Assembly: GCF_001277195.1 (NCBI RefSeq)
Contig: NZ_CP012268.1
Location: 3,720,001 to 3,784,000, forward strand
Reading direction: 5' to 3'
Length of the DNA: 64,000 bases
Source: Cronobacter muytjensii ATCC 51329
GTDB lineage: Bacteria; Pseudomonadota; Gammaproteobacteria; Enterobacterales; Enterobacteriaceae
In this document: positions 1-8,510 of the stretch, piece by piece
Layout: the number at the start of each line of letters is the position of its first letter
Position numbering within the stretch: the first letter of the stretch is position 1
The notes under the pieces: model-generated
The model's input: only the letters and a program-made list of their open reading frames with translations
Database searches by the model: none
What the model was told of the DNA's origin: nothing
Position numbers and translations under genes: made by a program

Positions 1-6
1 CTGGCG

Positions 7-612
7 TCATTTGCCCTCCAGTTTATCCAACCGTTTGGTTAATCCTTCCAGGCTGCGCTCAATAGCCGAAATTTCTTCGGCAAACCAGGCGACTTCCAGC
101 GCGCCCGGCGCGACGCGCCACTCTTCGGTAATAGCTTCCGCCAGATATTGCTGGTTGCGCGTGAAGCTTTTTTGCAGCAATTGCCCGCCGCGACGCATCA
201 CGCGGCCGATGCCTTCCGCCGCGATATCGCCAACCCACGGCGCCAGTAGCCCGGCGGGGTCAAACTCGGCCATATCCATCAGCGCGACGAAATTCTGCAC
301 CACCTGCAAATCGCCCTGCACTTCCAGTTCGCCGCTACGAATAAGCGCGGTTAACTGCTGGCGATCCTGCAGTTTCGGTAATACGGCAAGCCGGGTGATG
401 ACGGTACAGTCCGCCTCGCCTTCCCATTTGCTGAGCACATCCAGTTGCTGCTCGCTGAATACCAGCACCAGCGGCGTGGAGAGCTCTTCAAGCGTCACGC
501 GCAGCACCTTGCCCTGCAGACGCTGGCGCGGCGCTTTCAGCGCGCTCTCGCGATACAGGAAGGTGTTCAACGCGCCTTCAATGCCTGCCATCATTAGCGG
601 TGTGAAAGGCAT
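7..612 (-). CDS. ubiJ: Ubiquinone biosynthesis accessory factor UbiJ
   Basis: This 201-residue protein has the same length as E. coli UbiJ (YigP). In that family it is a non-catalytic lipid-binding member of the cytosolic Ubi complex and works with UbiK in aerobic ubiquinone synthesis. The sequence shows an SCP2-like domain over about residues 15-115, followed by a helical part ending in a short charged, coiled-coil-like tail (about 172-201). It lies 11 bases downstream of ubiE on the same strand. UbiB would be expected just past the left window edge, so this is the middle of a ubiE-ubiJ-ubiB operon. In E. coli the 3' half of this gene also carries the proposed sRNA EsrE, which I cannot confirm here. 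Confidence 0.95.
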   Translation of the reverse strand: MPFTPLMMAGIEGALNTFLYRESALKAPRQRLQGKVLRVTLEELSTPLVLVFSEQQLDVLSKWEGEADCTVITRLAVLPKLQDRQQLTALIRSGELEVQGDLQVVQNFVALMDMAEFDPAGLLAPWVGDIAAEGIGRVMRRGGQLLQKSFTRNQQYLAEAITEEWRVAPGALEVAWFAEEISAIERSLEGLTKRLDKLEGK

Positions 613-623
613 CCGGCACCTCC

Positions 624-1379
624 TCAGAATTTGTAGCCGCGATGCAGCGCTACGATCCCGCCGGTCATGTTGTAGTAGTTAACGTTCTCAAAGCCCGCGT
701 CGTTCATCATCGCTTTCAGAGTTTCCTGATCCGGATGCATGCGGATAGATTCGGCCAGATAACGGTAGCTGCCTGCGTCTTTCGCCACCAGTTCACCGAC
801 GCGCGGCAGAATATGGAAAGAGTAGGCGTCATACGCTTTGTTCAGGGGCTCGAACACGGGTTTGGAGAACTCCAGCACCAGCAGACGACCGCCCGGCTTC
901 AGCACGCGGAACATAGAGCGCAGCGCTTTTTCTTTATCGGTGACGTTACGCAGGCCGAAGGAAATTGTGATGCAGTCAAAGGTGTTATCCGGGAACGGCA
1001 GCGCTTCCGCGTTGGCCTGGACATACTCAACGTTGCCGACGATGCCGGTGTTACGCAGCTTTTCGCGGCCCATTTTCAGCATGGAATCATTGATATCTGC
1101 GAGCACTACTTTGCCGCTCTCGCCGACCAGACGGGAAAATTTGGCGGTCAAATCGCCGGTGCCGCCTGCGAGGTCAAGAACCTTCTGGCCGCGACGCACG
1201 CCGCTGCAATCGATAGTGAAGCGCTTCCACAGGCGATGAATGCCAAACGACATCAGGTCGTTCATGACATCATATTTCGCCGCCACGGAGTGGAAGACCT
1301 GCGCCACCATATCCGCTTTTTGCTCTTTCGCTACGGTCTGGAAGCCAAAGTGCGTTGTATCTCGTGAATCTTCAACCAT
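624..1379 (-). CDS. ubiE: Ubiquinone/menaquinone C-methyltransferase UbiE
   Basis: UbiE is the SAM-dependent methyltransferase that methylates the quinone ring carbon in both ubiquinone and menaquinone synthesis. The 251-residue length matches E. coli. Visible features are the family signature YDVMNDLMSFGIHR at residues 36-49, SAM motif I VLDLAGGTGDL at 67-77, and a C-terminal part typical of class I methyltransferases. It is the first gene of the leftward ubiE-ubiJ(-ubiB) cluster and is separated from rmuC by 89 bases. Nothing about it is unusual. Confidence 0.98.
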   Translation of the reverse strand: MVEDSRDTTHFGFQTVAKEQKADMVAQVFHSVAAKYDVMNDLMSFGIHRLWKRFTIDCSGVRRGQKVLDLAGGTGDLTAKFSRLVGESGKVVLADINDSMLKMGREKLRNTGIVGNVEYVQANAEALPFPDNTFDCITISFGLRNVTDKEKALRSMFRVLKPGGRLLVLEFSKPVFEPLNKAYDAYSFHILPRVGELVAKDAGSYRYLAESIRMHPDQETLKAMMNDAGFENVNYYNMTGGIVALHRGYKF

Positions 1380-1468
1380 CTCAGTGCCTGCTTATCAAGG
1401 AAATGTTTGTGAAGTGTAACAGATTGGCCGCAATTGCCCTACGATTCAAGGCGGCATTGCCGCGCCGC

Positions 1469-2902
1469 TCAGCGCTCGCCCGCAACGCGAAACGCCGCTA
1501 AGTGGCTGTTTTCATCTGGAGCCTCAGCAAGCGCATCGGCGTCGGAAAGCGCGAACGCCTCATCTTCCTGCGTCGCCTGTTCGACCAAATCCGGATTAAT
1601 CTCGCGCTTCACCTCGACGCCCATTCCACGGAACGCCTCCGCCTGGGCGAGCAGATTGCCGCGCCCGGTGGCGAGCTTTTTCATCGCCTGCCGGTAGCTG
1701 TCGCTGGCTTTATCGAGGTTCTGACCGATAGCGCTCATGTCATCAATGAAAAGCCGCATTTTGTCGTACAGGCGGCTGGCGCGGTCGGCTATCTGCTGGG
1801 CGTTGCGGCTTTGATGCTCATAACGCCAGAGGTTAGAAATAGTGCGCAACGCCACCAGCAGCGTGGTCGGGCTCACCAACATGATATTGTTTTTTAACGC
1901 TTCGCTGATGAGCTCCGGCTGTTTGTCGATAGCCAGTAAAAAGGCGGGTTCGACCGGAATAAACATCAGCACGTAATCCAGCGTGCGCAACCCCGGCAGT
2001 TGCTGGTAATCCTTGCGGCCCAGCAACCGGATATGGTTACGGATAGCGGCGATATGCTCGTTGATGGCCAACTCGCGGCTGTAGTCATCTTCCGCGTTGA
2101 AATAACGCTCATAAGCCACGAGAGTCATCTTGGCGTCAATCACCACATCTTTGCCCTGCGGCAAACGCACTATAACGTCCGGCTGCATGCGGCTGCGGTC
2201 GGCAAGCTGAATATTGACCTGGGTTTCATACTCATGTCCTTCGCGCAGACCGGAAGCCTCCAGTACACGGGCGAGCACCACTTCTCCCCAGTTGCCCTGA
2301 GCCTTATTGTCGCCTTTTAACGCGCGCGTCAGGTTGATGGCCTCCTGTGCCATTTGCGCATTCAGCTGCTGAAGATTGCGGATTTCGTGAGCAAGCGTAT
2401 GGCGCTCGCGCGCCTCCTGCCCGAAGCTTTCCTGTACCTGGCGGCGAAAGCCGTCGAGCTGCTCACGCAGCGGCGACAGCAGGCCGTTCAGGCTCTGGCG
2501 GTTTTGCTCGTCGACCTGTCGGCGGCTCTGCTCAAAAATGCGGTTGGCAAGATTTTCAAATTGTTCGCTGAGTCGCTGTTCGCTGCTTATCATCTGCCGC
2601 AGCTTTTCTTCGGCGTGCACCTGCGTGGCTTCCAGACGGGTGGTGACCTCGCGCAGATCGGATTCCAGCGAGCTGTTGATTTCCCGCAGGTTGCGCAGTT
2701 CATTATTGAGAAGCTCGCATTCGTTGCGCCAGTGCTGGTTATGCGCCAGCGCCTCGCGGGCGGCGCTCAGTTCGCCATAAATATCGCGCTGCTCGGCCAG
2801 CAGCTCCGCTTTCTGTTGGGCGGTTCGCAGGCCCGACATAAGCCAGCCAACCGCAACGCCCGCCAGCGCGACCACCGCTAATACCAGATATGAAATTTCC
2901 AC
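1469..2902 (-). CDS. rmuC: DNA recombination protein RmuC
   Basis: RmuC limits inversions at short inverted repeats in E. coli and carries a predicted endonuclease-like fold; its biochemical role is not settled. The chosen GTG start at 2902 gives 477 residues against 475 in E. coli. It is preceded by AGGAGG, whereas the longer ATG frame from 2953 adds 17 residues with no counterpart in E. coli. The protein has one N-terminal membrane segment (about residues 2-22), a long coiled coil (about 25-165), and the conserved RmuC core with the segment VVIDAKMTLVAYERYF. The acidic C-terminal tail is variable. It sits between udp and ubiE on the same strand. Confidence 0.94.
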   Translation of the reverse strand: MEISYLVLAVVALAGVAVGWLMSGLRTAQQKAELLAEQRDIYGELSAAREALAHNQHWRNECELLNNELRNLREINSSLESDLREVTTRLEATQVHAEEKLRQMISSEQRLSEQFENLANRIFEQSRRQVDEQNRQSLNGLLSPLREQLDGFRRQVQESFGQEARERHTLAHEIRNLQQLNAQMAQEAINLTRALKGDNKAQGNWGEVVLARVLEASGLREGHEYETQVNIQLADRSRMQPDVIVRLPQGKDVVIDAKMTLVAYERYFNAEDDYSRELAINEHIAAIRNHIRLLGRKDYQQLPGLRTLDYVLMFIPVEPAFLLAIDKQPELISEALKNNIMLVSPTTLLVALRTISNLWRYEHQSRNAQQIADRASRLYDKMRLFIDDMSAIGQNLDKASDSYRQAMKKLATGRGNLLAQAEAFRGMGVEVKREINPDLVEQATQEDEAFALSDADALAEAPDENSHLAAFRVAGER

Positions 2903-3010
2903 CACGCCTCCTGCCTGACCGCGTATCACGCCAGAGAGGATTGTGCTGTACATAATTCCAGAGGAAAAGCGTTTTTCTGTAAGGAGCGTTATTCCTGCGA
3001 GACATTACGC

Positions 3011-3034
3011 AAAAAGGCCGGCAGAACGCCGGCC
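3011..3034 (-). terminator. Intrinsic terminator after udp
   Basis: A perfect 7-bp GC stem (3016-3022 with 3028-3034, loop AGAAC) is followed on the minus strand by five T residues. It lies 12 bases after the udp stop codon and so ends that transcript before rmuC. Confidence 0.85.
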
Positions 3035-3046
3035 TGAAGGGAGCAT

Positions 3047-3802
3047 TCAGAGAAGACGGCGCGCCGCCTCGACCACGATTTTCACCGCGTGGCTTTCGGT
3101 TTGCTTCATGGTTTCAGCGTTCGGGATCTCTTGCTGGGTGCGGTTGACGATAACGCCCGCCACCATCCCGGCACGCAAGCCCTGGCTCGAACACATGGTC
3201 AGCAGCGTGGCGGATTCCATTTCATAGTTCATCACGCCCATTGACTGCCACTCTTTCATAGAGCCAGTAAAGCGGCTGACCACGCGGCCAGAGAACGTGT
3301 CGTAACGCTCCTGGCCCGGATAGAAGGTGTCGGAAGATGCTGTTACGCCGATGTGCGTGGTGGCACCGACCGCTTTCGCGGCTTCCACCAGCGCGGTGGT
3401 GCAGGCGAAATCAGCCACCGCCGGGTATTCCATCGGCGCGAAATGCAGGCTGGCGCCGTCAAGGCGTACTGACGCGGTCGTGACCAGCACGTCGCCTACG
3501 TTGATGTGCGGCTGGATAGCGCCAGTGGTGCCCACGCGCAGGAAGGTGCGGATGCCCAGCTGCGCCAGCTCTTCTACAGCAATAGAGGTTGACGGGCCGC
3601 CAATACCGGTAGAGCAAATAATGACCGCCTTGCCATCAAGCTCGGCGCGCCAGGAGGTGAATTCACGGTGAGAGGCCAGTTTGACCGGCTTATCCATCAG
3701 CGCGGCGATCTTTTCCACTCGCTCCGGGTCGCCGGGAACAATCGCAAGCTCAGCGCCCTGAAGATCGCTTTTTTTAAGGCCGAGGTGAAAAACATCAGAC
3801 AT
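3047..3802 (-). CDS. udp: Uridine phosphorylase
   Basis: Udp reversibly cleaves uridine with phosphate to uracil and ribose-1-phosphate in the cytosol (pyrimidine salvage). The ATG at 3802 was chosen because GAGGAG sits six bases upstream and the product (251 residues) starts with MSDVFHLGL like E. coli Udp (253). The in-frame ATG at 3841 would add 13 residues unlike the family. Recognisable parts are the phosphate-binding VPGDPERV near the N terminus, CSTGIGGPSTSIAVEEL, and the nucleoside phosphorylase segment MNYEMESATLL. It is a single-gene unit with its own terminator and a CRP-type promoter region upstream. Confidence 0.98.
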   Translation of the reverse strand: MSDVFHLGLKKSDLQGAELAIVPGDPERVEKIAALMDKPVKLASHREFTSWRAELDGKAVIICSTGIGGPSTSIAVEELAQLGIRTFLRVGTTGAIQPHINVGDVLVTTASVRLDGASLHFAPMEYPAVADFACTTALVEAAKAVGATTHIGVTASSDTFYPGQERYDTFSGRVVSRFTGSMKEWQSMGVMNYEMESATLLTMCSSQGLRAGMVAGVIVNRTQQEIPNAETMKQTESHAVKIVVEAARRLL

Positions 3803-3847
3803 AGGTGACTCCTCTGTGGGTCGGTTTGTCAGGAGAAGCAAAACGGT

Positions 3848-3942
3848 ACTTTACAGAACCTTTCCGGCCTTTTTCGTGACCGAATTCACTTCAAAAGAAA
3901 GGAGTTGCATTAATTTGCCATTATTTCGTGATGACAGTCACA
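3848..3942 (-). promoter_or_regulatory. udp promoter region with two CRP-type sites
   Basis: Two 16-base sequences fit the CRP consensus TGTGA-N6-TCACA: 3875-3890 (CGTGACCGAATTCACT) and 3927-3942 (CGTGATGACAGTCACA). Their centres are 52 bases apart. E. coli udp is known to have two CRP sites 52 bases apart (-41.5 and -93.5) with CytR bound between them. If that layout holds, transcription starts near 3841, with a -10 like TAAAGT at about 3848-3853. CytR control is inferred from the spacing only. Confidence 0.75.
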
Positions 3943-4061
3943 CATACAACCTGAAAAGCGAGATTGTGCGCCGTTGATGACGCCTTTTGCCACCCCCACG
4001 CTCGCCACACGCAGGCTATAGTTAGGGTTGCGCTAAAACAATAACGGGTACGGAGAATGCC

Positions 4062-4880
4062 ATGACCAACACAACTGACCATCCGGCAGGCTTTGCCGCT
4101 GCGGCCTCACCTGTCGCTTCAACGGTAGTTCATACGCCGCAGGATGCCATTATCGCGGGTGAAACCTCGATCCCTACACAGGGCGAAAATATGCCTGCTT
4201 ATCACGCCCGCCCGCGGGAGGCCAATGGCCCGCTGCCCGTGGTGATGGTGGTGCAGGAAATTTTCGGCGTACATGAACATATTCGCGATATCTGCCGTCG
4301 TCTGGCCCTGGAAGGCTATCTGGCGGTGGCGCCGGAGCTCTATTTCCGTCAGGGCGACCCGAACGACTATGACGATATCTCCTCGCTGTTAAGCAATCTG
4401 GTTTCGAAAGTACCGGATGCGCAGGTTCTCGCGGATTTAGACCATGTCGCGAGCTGGGCCTCGCGTAACGGCGGCGACGCGCATCGTCTGACGCTGACTG
4501 GCTTCTGCTGGGGCGGACGCATCGCCTGGCTGTATGCCGCGCATAATCCGCAGTTAAAAGCGGCGGTGGCCTGGTATGGCAAATTATTGGGCGATAAGAC
4601 GCTGAACTCGCCGAAACACCCGGTGGATATCGCGACCGATCTCACCGCGCCCGTGCTGGGGCTGTATGGCGCGCAGGATACCGGCATTCCGCTGGAGAGC
4701 GTGGAAACGATGCGTCATGCCTTGCGCGCCGCCAACGCGAATGCGGAAATTATTGTTTACCCGGACGCGGGTCACGCCTTTAACGCCGATTATCGCCCGA
4801 GCTATCACGAGGCGTCGGCAAAGGATGGTTGGGAGCGAATGTTAGCGTGGTTCCAGACCTACGGTGGCAAGAAAGGATAA
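4062..4880 (+). CDS. dlhH: Dienelactone hydrolase family protein
   Basis: This 272-residue cytosolic alpha/beta hydrolase corresponds to E. coli DlhH (YsgA, 271 residues). The family contains carboxymethylenebutenolidase, but the physiological substrate in enterobacteria is not established. The nucleophile elbow is GFCWGG with cysteine rather than serine, as in dienelactone hydrolase. The acid and histidine of the triad are visible as an Asp in GAQDTGIP and the His in DAGHAFNAD. The ATG at 4062 follows a weak GGAGA site. It is divergent from udp and convergent with metE, sharing a bidirectional terminator with the latter. Confidence 0.93.
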   Translation: MTNTTDHPAGFAAAASPVASTVVHTPQDAIIAGETSIPTQGENMPAYHARPREANGPLPVVMVVQEIFGVHEHIRDICRRLALEGYLAVAPELYFRQGDPNDYDDISSLLSNLVSKVPDAQVLADLDHVASWASRNGGDAHRLTLTGFCWGGRIAWLYAAHNPQLKAAVAWYGKLLGDKTLNSPKHPVDIATDLTAPVLGLYGAQDTGIPLESVETMRHALRAANANAEIIVYPDAGHAFNADYRPSYHEASAKDGWERMLAWFQTYGGKKG

Positions 4881-4881
4881 G

Positions 4882-4911
4882 AAAAACGCCCGGTAAACCG
4901 GGCGTTTTTTT
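4882..4911. terminator. Bidirectional terminator between dlhH and metE
   Basis: A perfect 10-bp stem (4884-4893 with 4898-4907, loop TAAA) is flanked by A residues on the left and T residues on the right, so it can stop transcription from both sides. Confidence 0.9.
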
Positions 4912-4970
4912 GCGTGTGGAGATGGGTACATGGCGGGTACGCGAAGCGCCACCCGCCCTCATCACAACCT

Positions 4971-7232
4971 TTAAGCCTGACGCAGGTTCTGCGCCGCTTT
5001 CACCATATTGGCGAGGGCCGCGCGGGTCTCCGGCCAGCCACGGGTTTTCAGACCACAATCCGGGTTCACCCACAGCCGCTCCTGCGGAATACGCTGCGCG
5101 GCTTTTTTCAGCAGCGCTTCGATCCACGCCACATCCGGCACGTTCGGCGAATGAATATCGTAAACGCCCGGCCCGATTTCGTTCGGGTATTCAAACTCTT
5201 CGAACGACTCCAGCAGCTCCATATCCGAACGTGACGTTTCGATGGTGATGACGTCCGCATCCAGCGCGGCGATGGAGTCCATGATGTCGTTAAACTCGCA
5301 ATAACACATGTGGGTGTGGATCTGGGTATCATCCTTCGCGACGGCCGCGTTCAGGCGAAACGCCTCCACGCCCCAGGCGAGATACGCGTCCCAGTCGCTG
5401 CGCTTGAGCGGCAACCCTTCGCGCAACGCCGGTTCGTCAATCTGAATAATGCCGATGCCCGCCGCTTCGAGATCCGCCACTTCATCGCGCAGCGCCAGCG
5501 CAATCTGTTTCGCGATGGTTTCACGGGAGACATCCTCACGCGGGAACGACCAGCACAGGATCGTCACCGGGCCGGTCAGCATCCCTTTCACCGGTTTGTC
5601 GGTCAGCGACTGCGCGTATTTCGCCCACTCCACCGTAATCGGCGCCGGACGGCTGATGTCGCCAATTACCACCGGCGGCTTCACGCAGCGGGAGCCGTAG
5701 CTCTGTACCCAGCCGTTTTGGGTAAAGACAAAGCCATCAAGATGTTCGCCGAAATACTCCACCATGTCGTTACGCTCGGCTTCGCCATGTACCAGCACGT
5801 CAAGGCCCAGACGCTCCTGCTCGACGATCGCCTGTTTAATATGTTCCGCGATGCCGGTACGGTAGTTTGCCGCATCCAGATTACCTTTTTTGAAATCCAG
5901 ACGCAGGCCGCGGATTTCCGTCGTCTGCGGGAAGGAGCCTATCGTCGTGGTCGGCCAGGCCGGCAGATTAAAGCGGGCACGCTGCGCTTCGGCACGCACC
6001 GGGTACGCATGGGCGCGCTGGCTGTCCTGCGGCGTAATCGCCTGAAGGCGCTGCTCTACCGCCGGGTTATGCACGCGGGCCGAGTGTTTACGGGCCTGGA
6101 TCGGCGCGCTCCACTGGTCGATTTTTGCCGTATCGCCGCTGTTCAGCGCGTCACGCAGCAGCGCCAGCTCCTCACATTTTTGCAGCGCGAAGGCGAACCA
6201 GCTTTTCACCTCGGCATCCAGACGGGTCTCGACACTGAGATCAATCGGGCTGTGCAGCAGCGAGCAGGAAGAGCCGACCCAGAGCTCGCGCTGCCCGGCG
6301 ACCGCCTTCAGCTGCGCATATTTCTCGCTGAGATCGGCGCGCCAGACGTTACGCCCGTTAATCACGCCCGCCGAGAGCAGCCACTCCTGCGGCAGGCGAC
6401 GATGCAGTTCGTTCACGTCGTCATGACCATGCACCAGGTCGACATGCAGCCCCTGCACCGGCAGCGCGGTGATGGTATCGAGATTGTCGGTCACGCCTTC
6501 AAAATAGGTGGTCAGCAGCAGTTTGGTCTGGCCCTGCAGGGCGTCGTAGGCCGGTTTGAACGCGTCGAGCCACGCCTGCGGCAGCTCCAGCACCAGCGCC
6601 GGTTCGTCTATCTGCACCCACTGGATGCCGCGCTTCGCAAGCTCCGCCAATACCCGCTGGTAGACCGGCAGAATATCGTTCAGCAGCGAGAGGCGATCAA
6701 ATTGCTCCCCCTTCACTTTGCCAAGCCACAGATAAGTAACCGGGCCAAGCAGCACTGGTTTGACGTGGTGGCCGAGCGCCAGCGCTTCGTCCACTTCGTC
6801 CAGCAGTTGCGTCCAGGTCAGCGCAAACTGCTGGCCTTTGGTGAATTCCGGCACCATGTAGTGGTAGTTGGTGTTAAACCATTTGGTCATTTCAGCGGCC
6901 GCTGCGGGCTCGCCCGTTGGCGCGCGGCCGCGACCGATACGGAATAGCGTGTCGATATCGACCGTGCCGTCGGCGTTCTGGTGGCGTGCCGGGACGTTGC
7001 CGAGCAGCAGGCTGGTGGTCAGCACATGATCGTACCAGGCGAAATCGCCCACCGGCAGCAGATCGATCCCCGCCGCTTTTTGTTGCTCCCAGTGGCGTGC
7101 GCGTAGCTCGCGGCCCACCGCCAGTAATTCTTCACGCGTGCTCTTGCCCGCCCAATAGCTTTCTTGCGCTTTTTTCAGTTCGCGACGCAGGCCGACGCGG
7201 GGAAAACCGAGGGTGTGATTATGGATAGTCAT
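4971..7232 (-). CDS. metE: Cobalamin-independent methionine synthase MetE
   Basis: MetE transfers the methyl group of 5-methyltetrahydropteroyltri-glutamate to homocysteine without cobalamin. At 753 residues it has the E. coli length. The zinc and homocysteine site is complete: HTHMCYCEF supplies the His and first Cys, the Glu lies in TIETSRSDMEL, and the second Cys is in NPDCGLKTRGW (E. coli H641, C643, E665, C726 by alignment). The C-terminal catalytic barrel begins near PTTTIGSFPQT. The start at 7232 has GAGG nine bases upstream. It is divergent from its activator gene metR, and an ERIC element occupies much of its leader. Confidence 0.98.
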   Translation of the reverse strand: MTIHNHTLGFPRVGLRRELKKAQESYWAGKSTREELLAVGRELRARHWEQQKAAGIDLLPVGDFAWYDHVLTTSLLLGNVPARHQNADGTVDIDTLFRIGRGRAPTGEPAAAAEMTKWFNTNYHYMVPEFTKGQQFALTWTQLLDEVDEALALGHHVKPVLLGPVTYLWLGKVKGEQFDRLSLLNDILPVYQRVLAELAKRGIQWVQIDEPALVLELPQAWLDAFKPAYDALQGQTKLLLTTYFEGVTDNLDTITALPVQGLHVDLVHGHDDVNELHRRLPQEWLLSAGVINGRNVWRADLSEKYAQLKAVAGQRELWVGSSCSLLHSPIDLSVETRLDAEVKSWFAFALQKCEELALLRDALNSGDTAKIDQWSAPIQARKHSARVHNPAVEQRLQAITPQDSQRAHAYPVRAEAQRARFNLPAWPTTTIGSFPQTTEIRGLRLDFKKGNLDAANYRTGIAEHIKQAIVEQERLGLDVLVHGEAERNDMVEYFGEHLDGFVFTQNGWVQSYGSRCVKPPVVIGDISRPAPITVEWAKYAQSLTDKPVKGMLTGPVTILCWSFPREDVSRETIAKQIALALRDEVADLEAAGIGIIQIDEPALREGLPLKRSDWDAYLAWGVEAFRLNAAVAKDDTQIHTHMCYCEFNDIMDSIAALDADVITIETSRSDMELLESFEEFEYPNEIGPGVYDIHSPNVPDVAWIEALLKKAAQRIPQERLWVNPDCGLKTRGWPETRAALANMVKAAQNLRQA

Positions 7233-7350
7233 GATGTTCTGCCTCTCTTGAAGATGGATCCGCGTAGCCGCGAGTTTCAGAAAATGAATCTGTTCGTCTT
7301 ATTTAATTAATCCGTACGTATTTCGGATCCGCCTCCGAAGGGGCTAACTC

Positions 7351-7467
7351 TAAATAATTCGGCTCGCAGAAAGGCGGCGACGCAGCGAGTTCCCAGGAGC
7401 TTACTTCAGTAAGTGACTGGGGCGAGCGAGGAAAGCCAACGCATCTGCAAGTCAAATTATGACGAGT
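7351..7467. repeat. ERIC element in the metE leader
   Basis: The segment carries the ERIC/IRU landmarks in order: TAAATAATTCG at the left end, AGGCGGCGACG, the palindromic core CCCAGGAGCTTAC...GTAAGTGACTGGGG centred near 7405, GCCAACGCATCTGCA, and ATGACGAG at the right end. Its length of about 117 bases is close to the usual 127. It lies between the predicted metE promoter and the metE start codon, so it is expected to be transcribed as a long hairpin in the 5' UTR. Confidence 0.9.
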
Positions 7468-7469
7468 TT

Positions 7470-7557
7470 GGACGTCCAGATGTTTACACATCCATAATTG
7501 GCAGTTACTGTATATTCCTCAAGCGCAAAATGTTCATGGCCAAGTGAAGGACTTTCA
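7470..7557. promoter_or_regulatory. metE/metR divergent control region: promoter, MetJ and MetR sites
   Basis: For metE, the minus strand shows a -35 TTGAGG (7517-7522), 17 bases, and a -10 AATTAT (7494-7499), predicting a start near 7487. Immediately downstream, GGACGTCC (7470-7477) and AGATGTTT (7478-7485) resemble adjacent MetJ met boxes (consensus AGACGTCT). At 7545-7557 the sequence TGAAGGACTTTCA exactly fits the MetR consensus TGAA-N5-TTCA, and its last base is the A of the metR start codon. Repression by MetJ with S-adenosylmethionine and activation by MetR with homocysteine are known for this gene pair. The exact positions here are inferred. Confidence 0.65.
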
Positions 7558-8510
7558 TGATCGAGATAAAACACCTGCGAACGCTCCAGGCGCTGCGCAA
7601 TTGCGGCTCGCTGGCGGCGGCGGCGGCCTCGCTGCATCAGACCCAATCGGCTCTTTCACACCAGTTCAGCGATCTGGAGCAGCGTCTTGGCTTCCGGCTG
7701 TTCGTGCGTAAAAGCCAGCCGCTGCGCTTTACGCCGCAGGGCGAGATTCTGTTGCAGCTCGCAGCCCAGGTGCTGCCGCAGATTAGCCGCGCGTTGCAGG
7801 CGTGCAACGAACCGCAGCAGACCCGGCTGCGCATCGCGATTGAGTGCCACAGCTGCATTCAGTGGCTGGCGCCGGCGCTGGAGGCGTTTCGCCAGCGCTG
7901 GCCGCAGGTGGAGATGGATTTCAAATCAGGCGTGACGTTTGATCCGCAACCTGCGTTGCAGCAGGACGAACTTGATCTGGTGCTGACCTCGGACATTCTG
8001 CCGCGCAGCGGCCTGCACTATTCGCCGATGTTTGATTTTGAAGTGCGCCTTGTGGTGGCGCCGGATCATCCGCTGGCGACCAAAGCGCAGGTGACGCCGG
8101 AGGATTTCGCCAGCGAGACGCTGCTTATCTACCCGGTACAGCGCAGTCGCCTTGACGTCTGGCGACACTTTTTACAGCCTGCGGGGGTCAGCCCGACGCT
8201 GAAAAGCGTTGATAACACGCTGCTGCTGATCCAGATGGTGTCGGCGCGCATGGGCATCGCCGCGCTGCCGCACTGGGTTGTGGAAAATTTCGAGCGGCAG
8301 GGGCTGGTGGTAACGCGCGCGCTTGGCGACGGGTTATGGAGCCGGCTGTACGCTGCGGTGCGCGATGGCGAGCAGCGCCAGCCGGTAACGGAGGCGTTTA
8401 TTCAGCAGGCGCGTCAGCACGCCTGTGATTCGCTGCCGTTTGTGCGGAGCGCGGCGCGACCCAGCGTCGGTGGACCCACAGAGAAGCCATTATCACCGCT
8501 CCCCCAATGA
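7557..8510 (+). CDS. metR: LysR-family regulator of methionine genes MetR
   Basis: MetR is a homocysteine-responsive LysR-type activator of metE and metH and represses itself. The 317 residues match E. coli. The N-terminal winged helix-turn-helix covers about residues 1-60 (MIEIKHLRTLQALRNCGSL, then ASLHQTQSALSHQ as recognition helix). The rest is the two-lobed effector-binding domain (about 90-300). The predicted MetR box ends on the first base of its own ATG, consistent with autorepression. Its last 113 bases are overlapped on the other strand by yigM. Confidence 0.97.
   Translation: MIEIKHLRTLQALRNCGSLAAAAASLHQTQSALSHQFSDLEQRLGFRLFVRKSQPLRFTPQGEILLQLAAQVLPQISRALQACNEPQQTRLRIAIECHSCIQWLAPALEAFRQRWPQVEMDFKSGVTFDPQPALQQDELDLVLTSDILPRSGLHYSPMFDFEVRLVVAPDHPLATKAQVTPEDFASETLLIYPVQRSRLDVWRHFLQPAGVSPTLKSVDNTLLLIQMVSARMGIAALPHWVVENFERQGLVVTRALGDGLWSRLYAAVRDGEQRQPVTEAFIQQARQHACDSLPFVRSAARPSVGGPTEKPLSPLPQ

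Noticed and set aside
5310..6947. 545-codon plus-strand frame antisense to metE
   Set aside because: A GC-rich shadow frame. It is rich in Arg, His and Gln with no domain pattern, and metE is fully conserved on the other strand.
7303..7491. Minus-strand frame in the metE leader
   Set aside because: It is read from the ERIC element; ERIC-derived peptides of the SLTEVSSWEL type are recurrent false genes.
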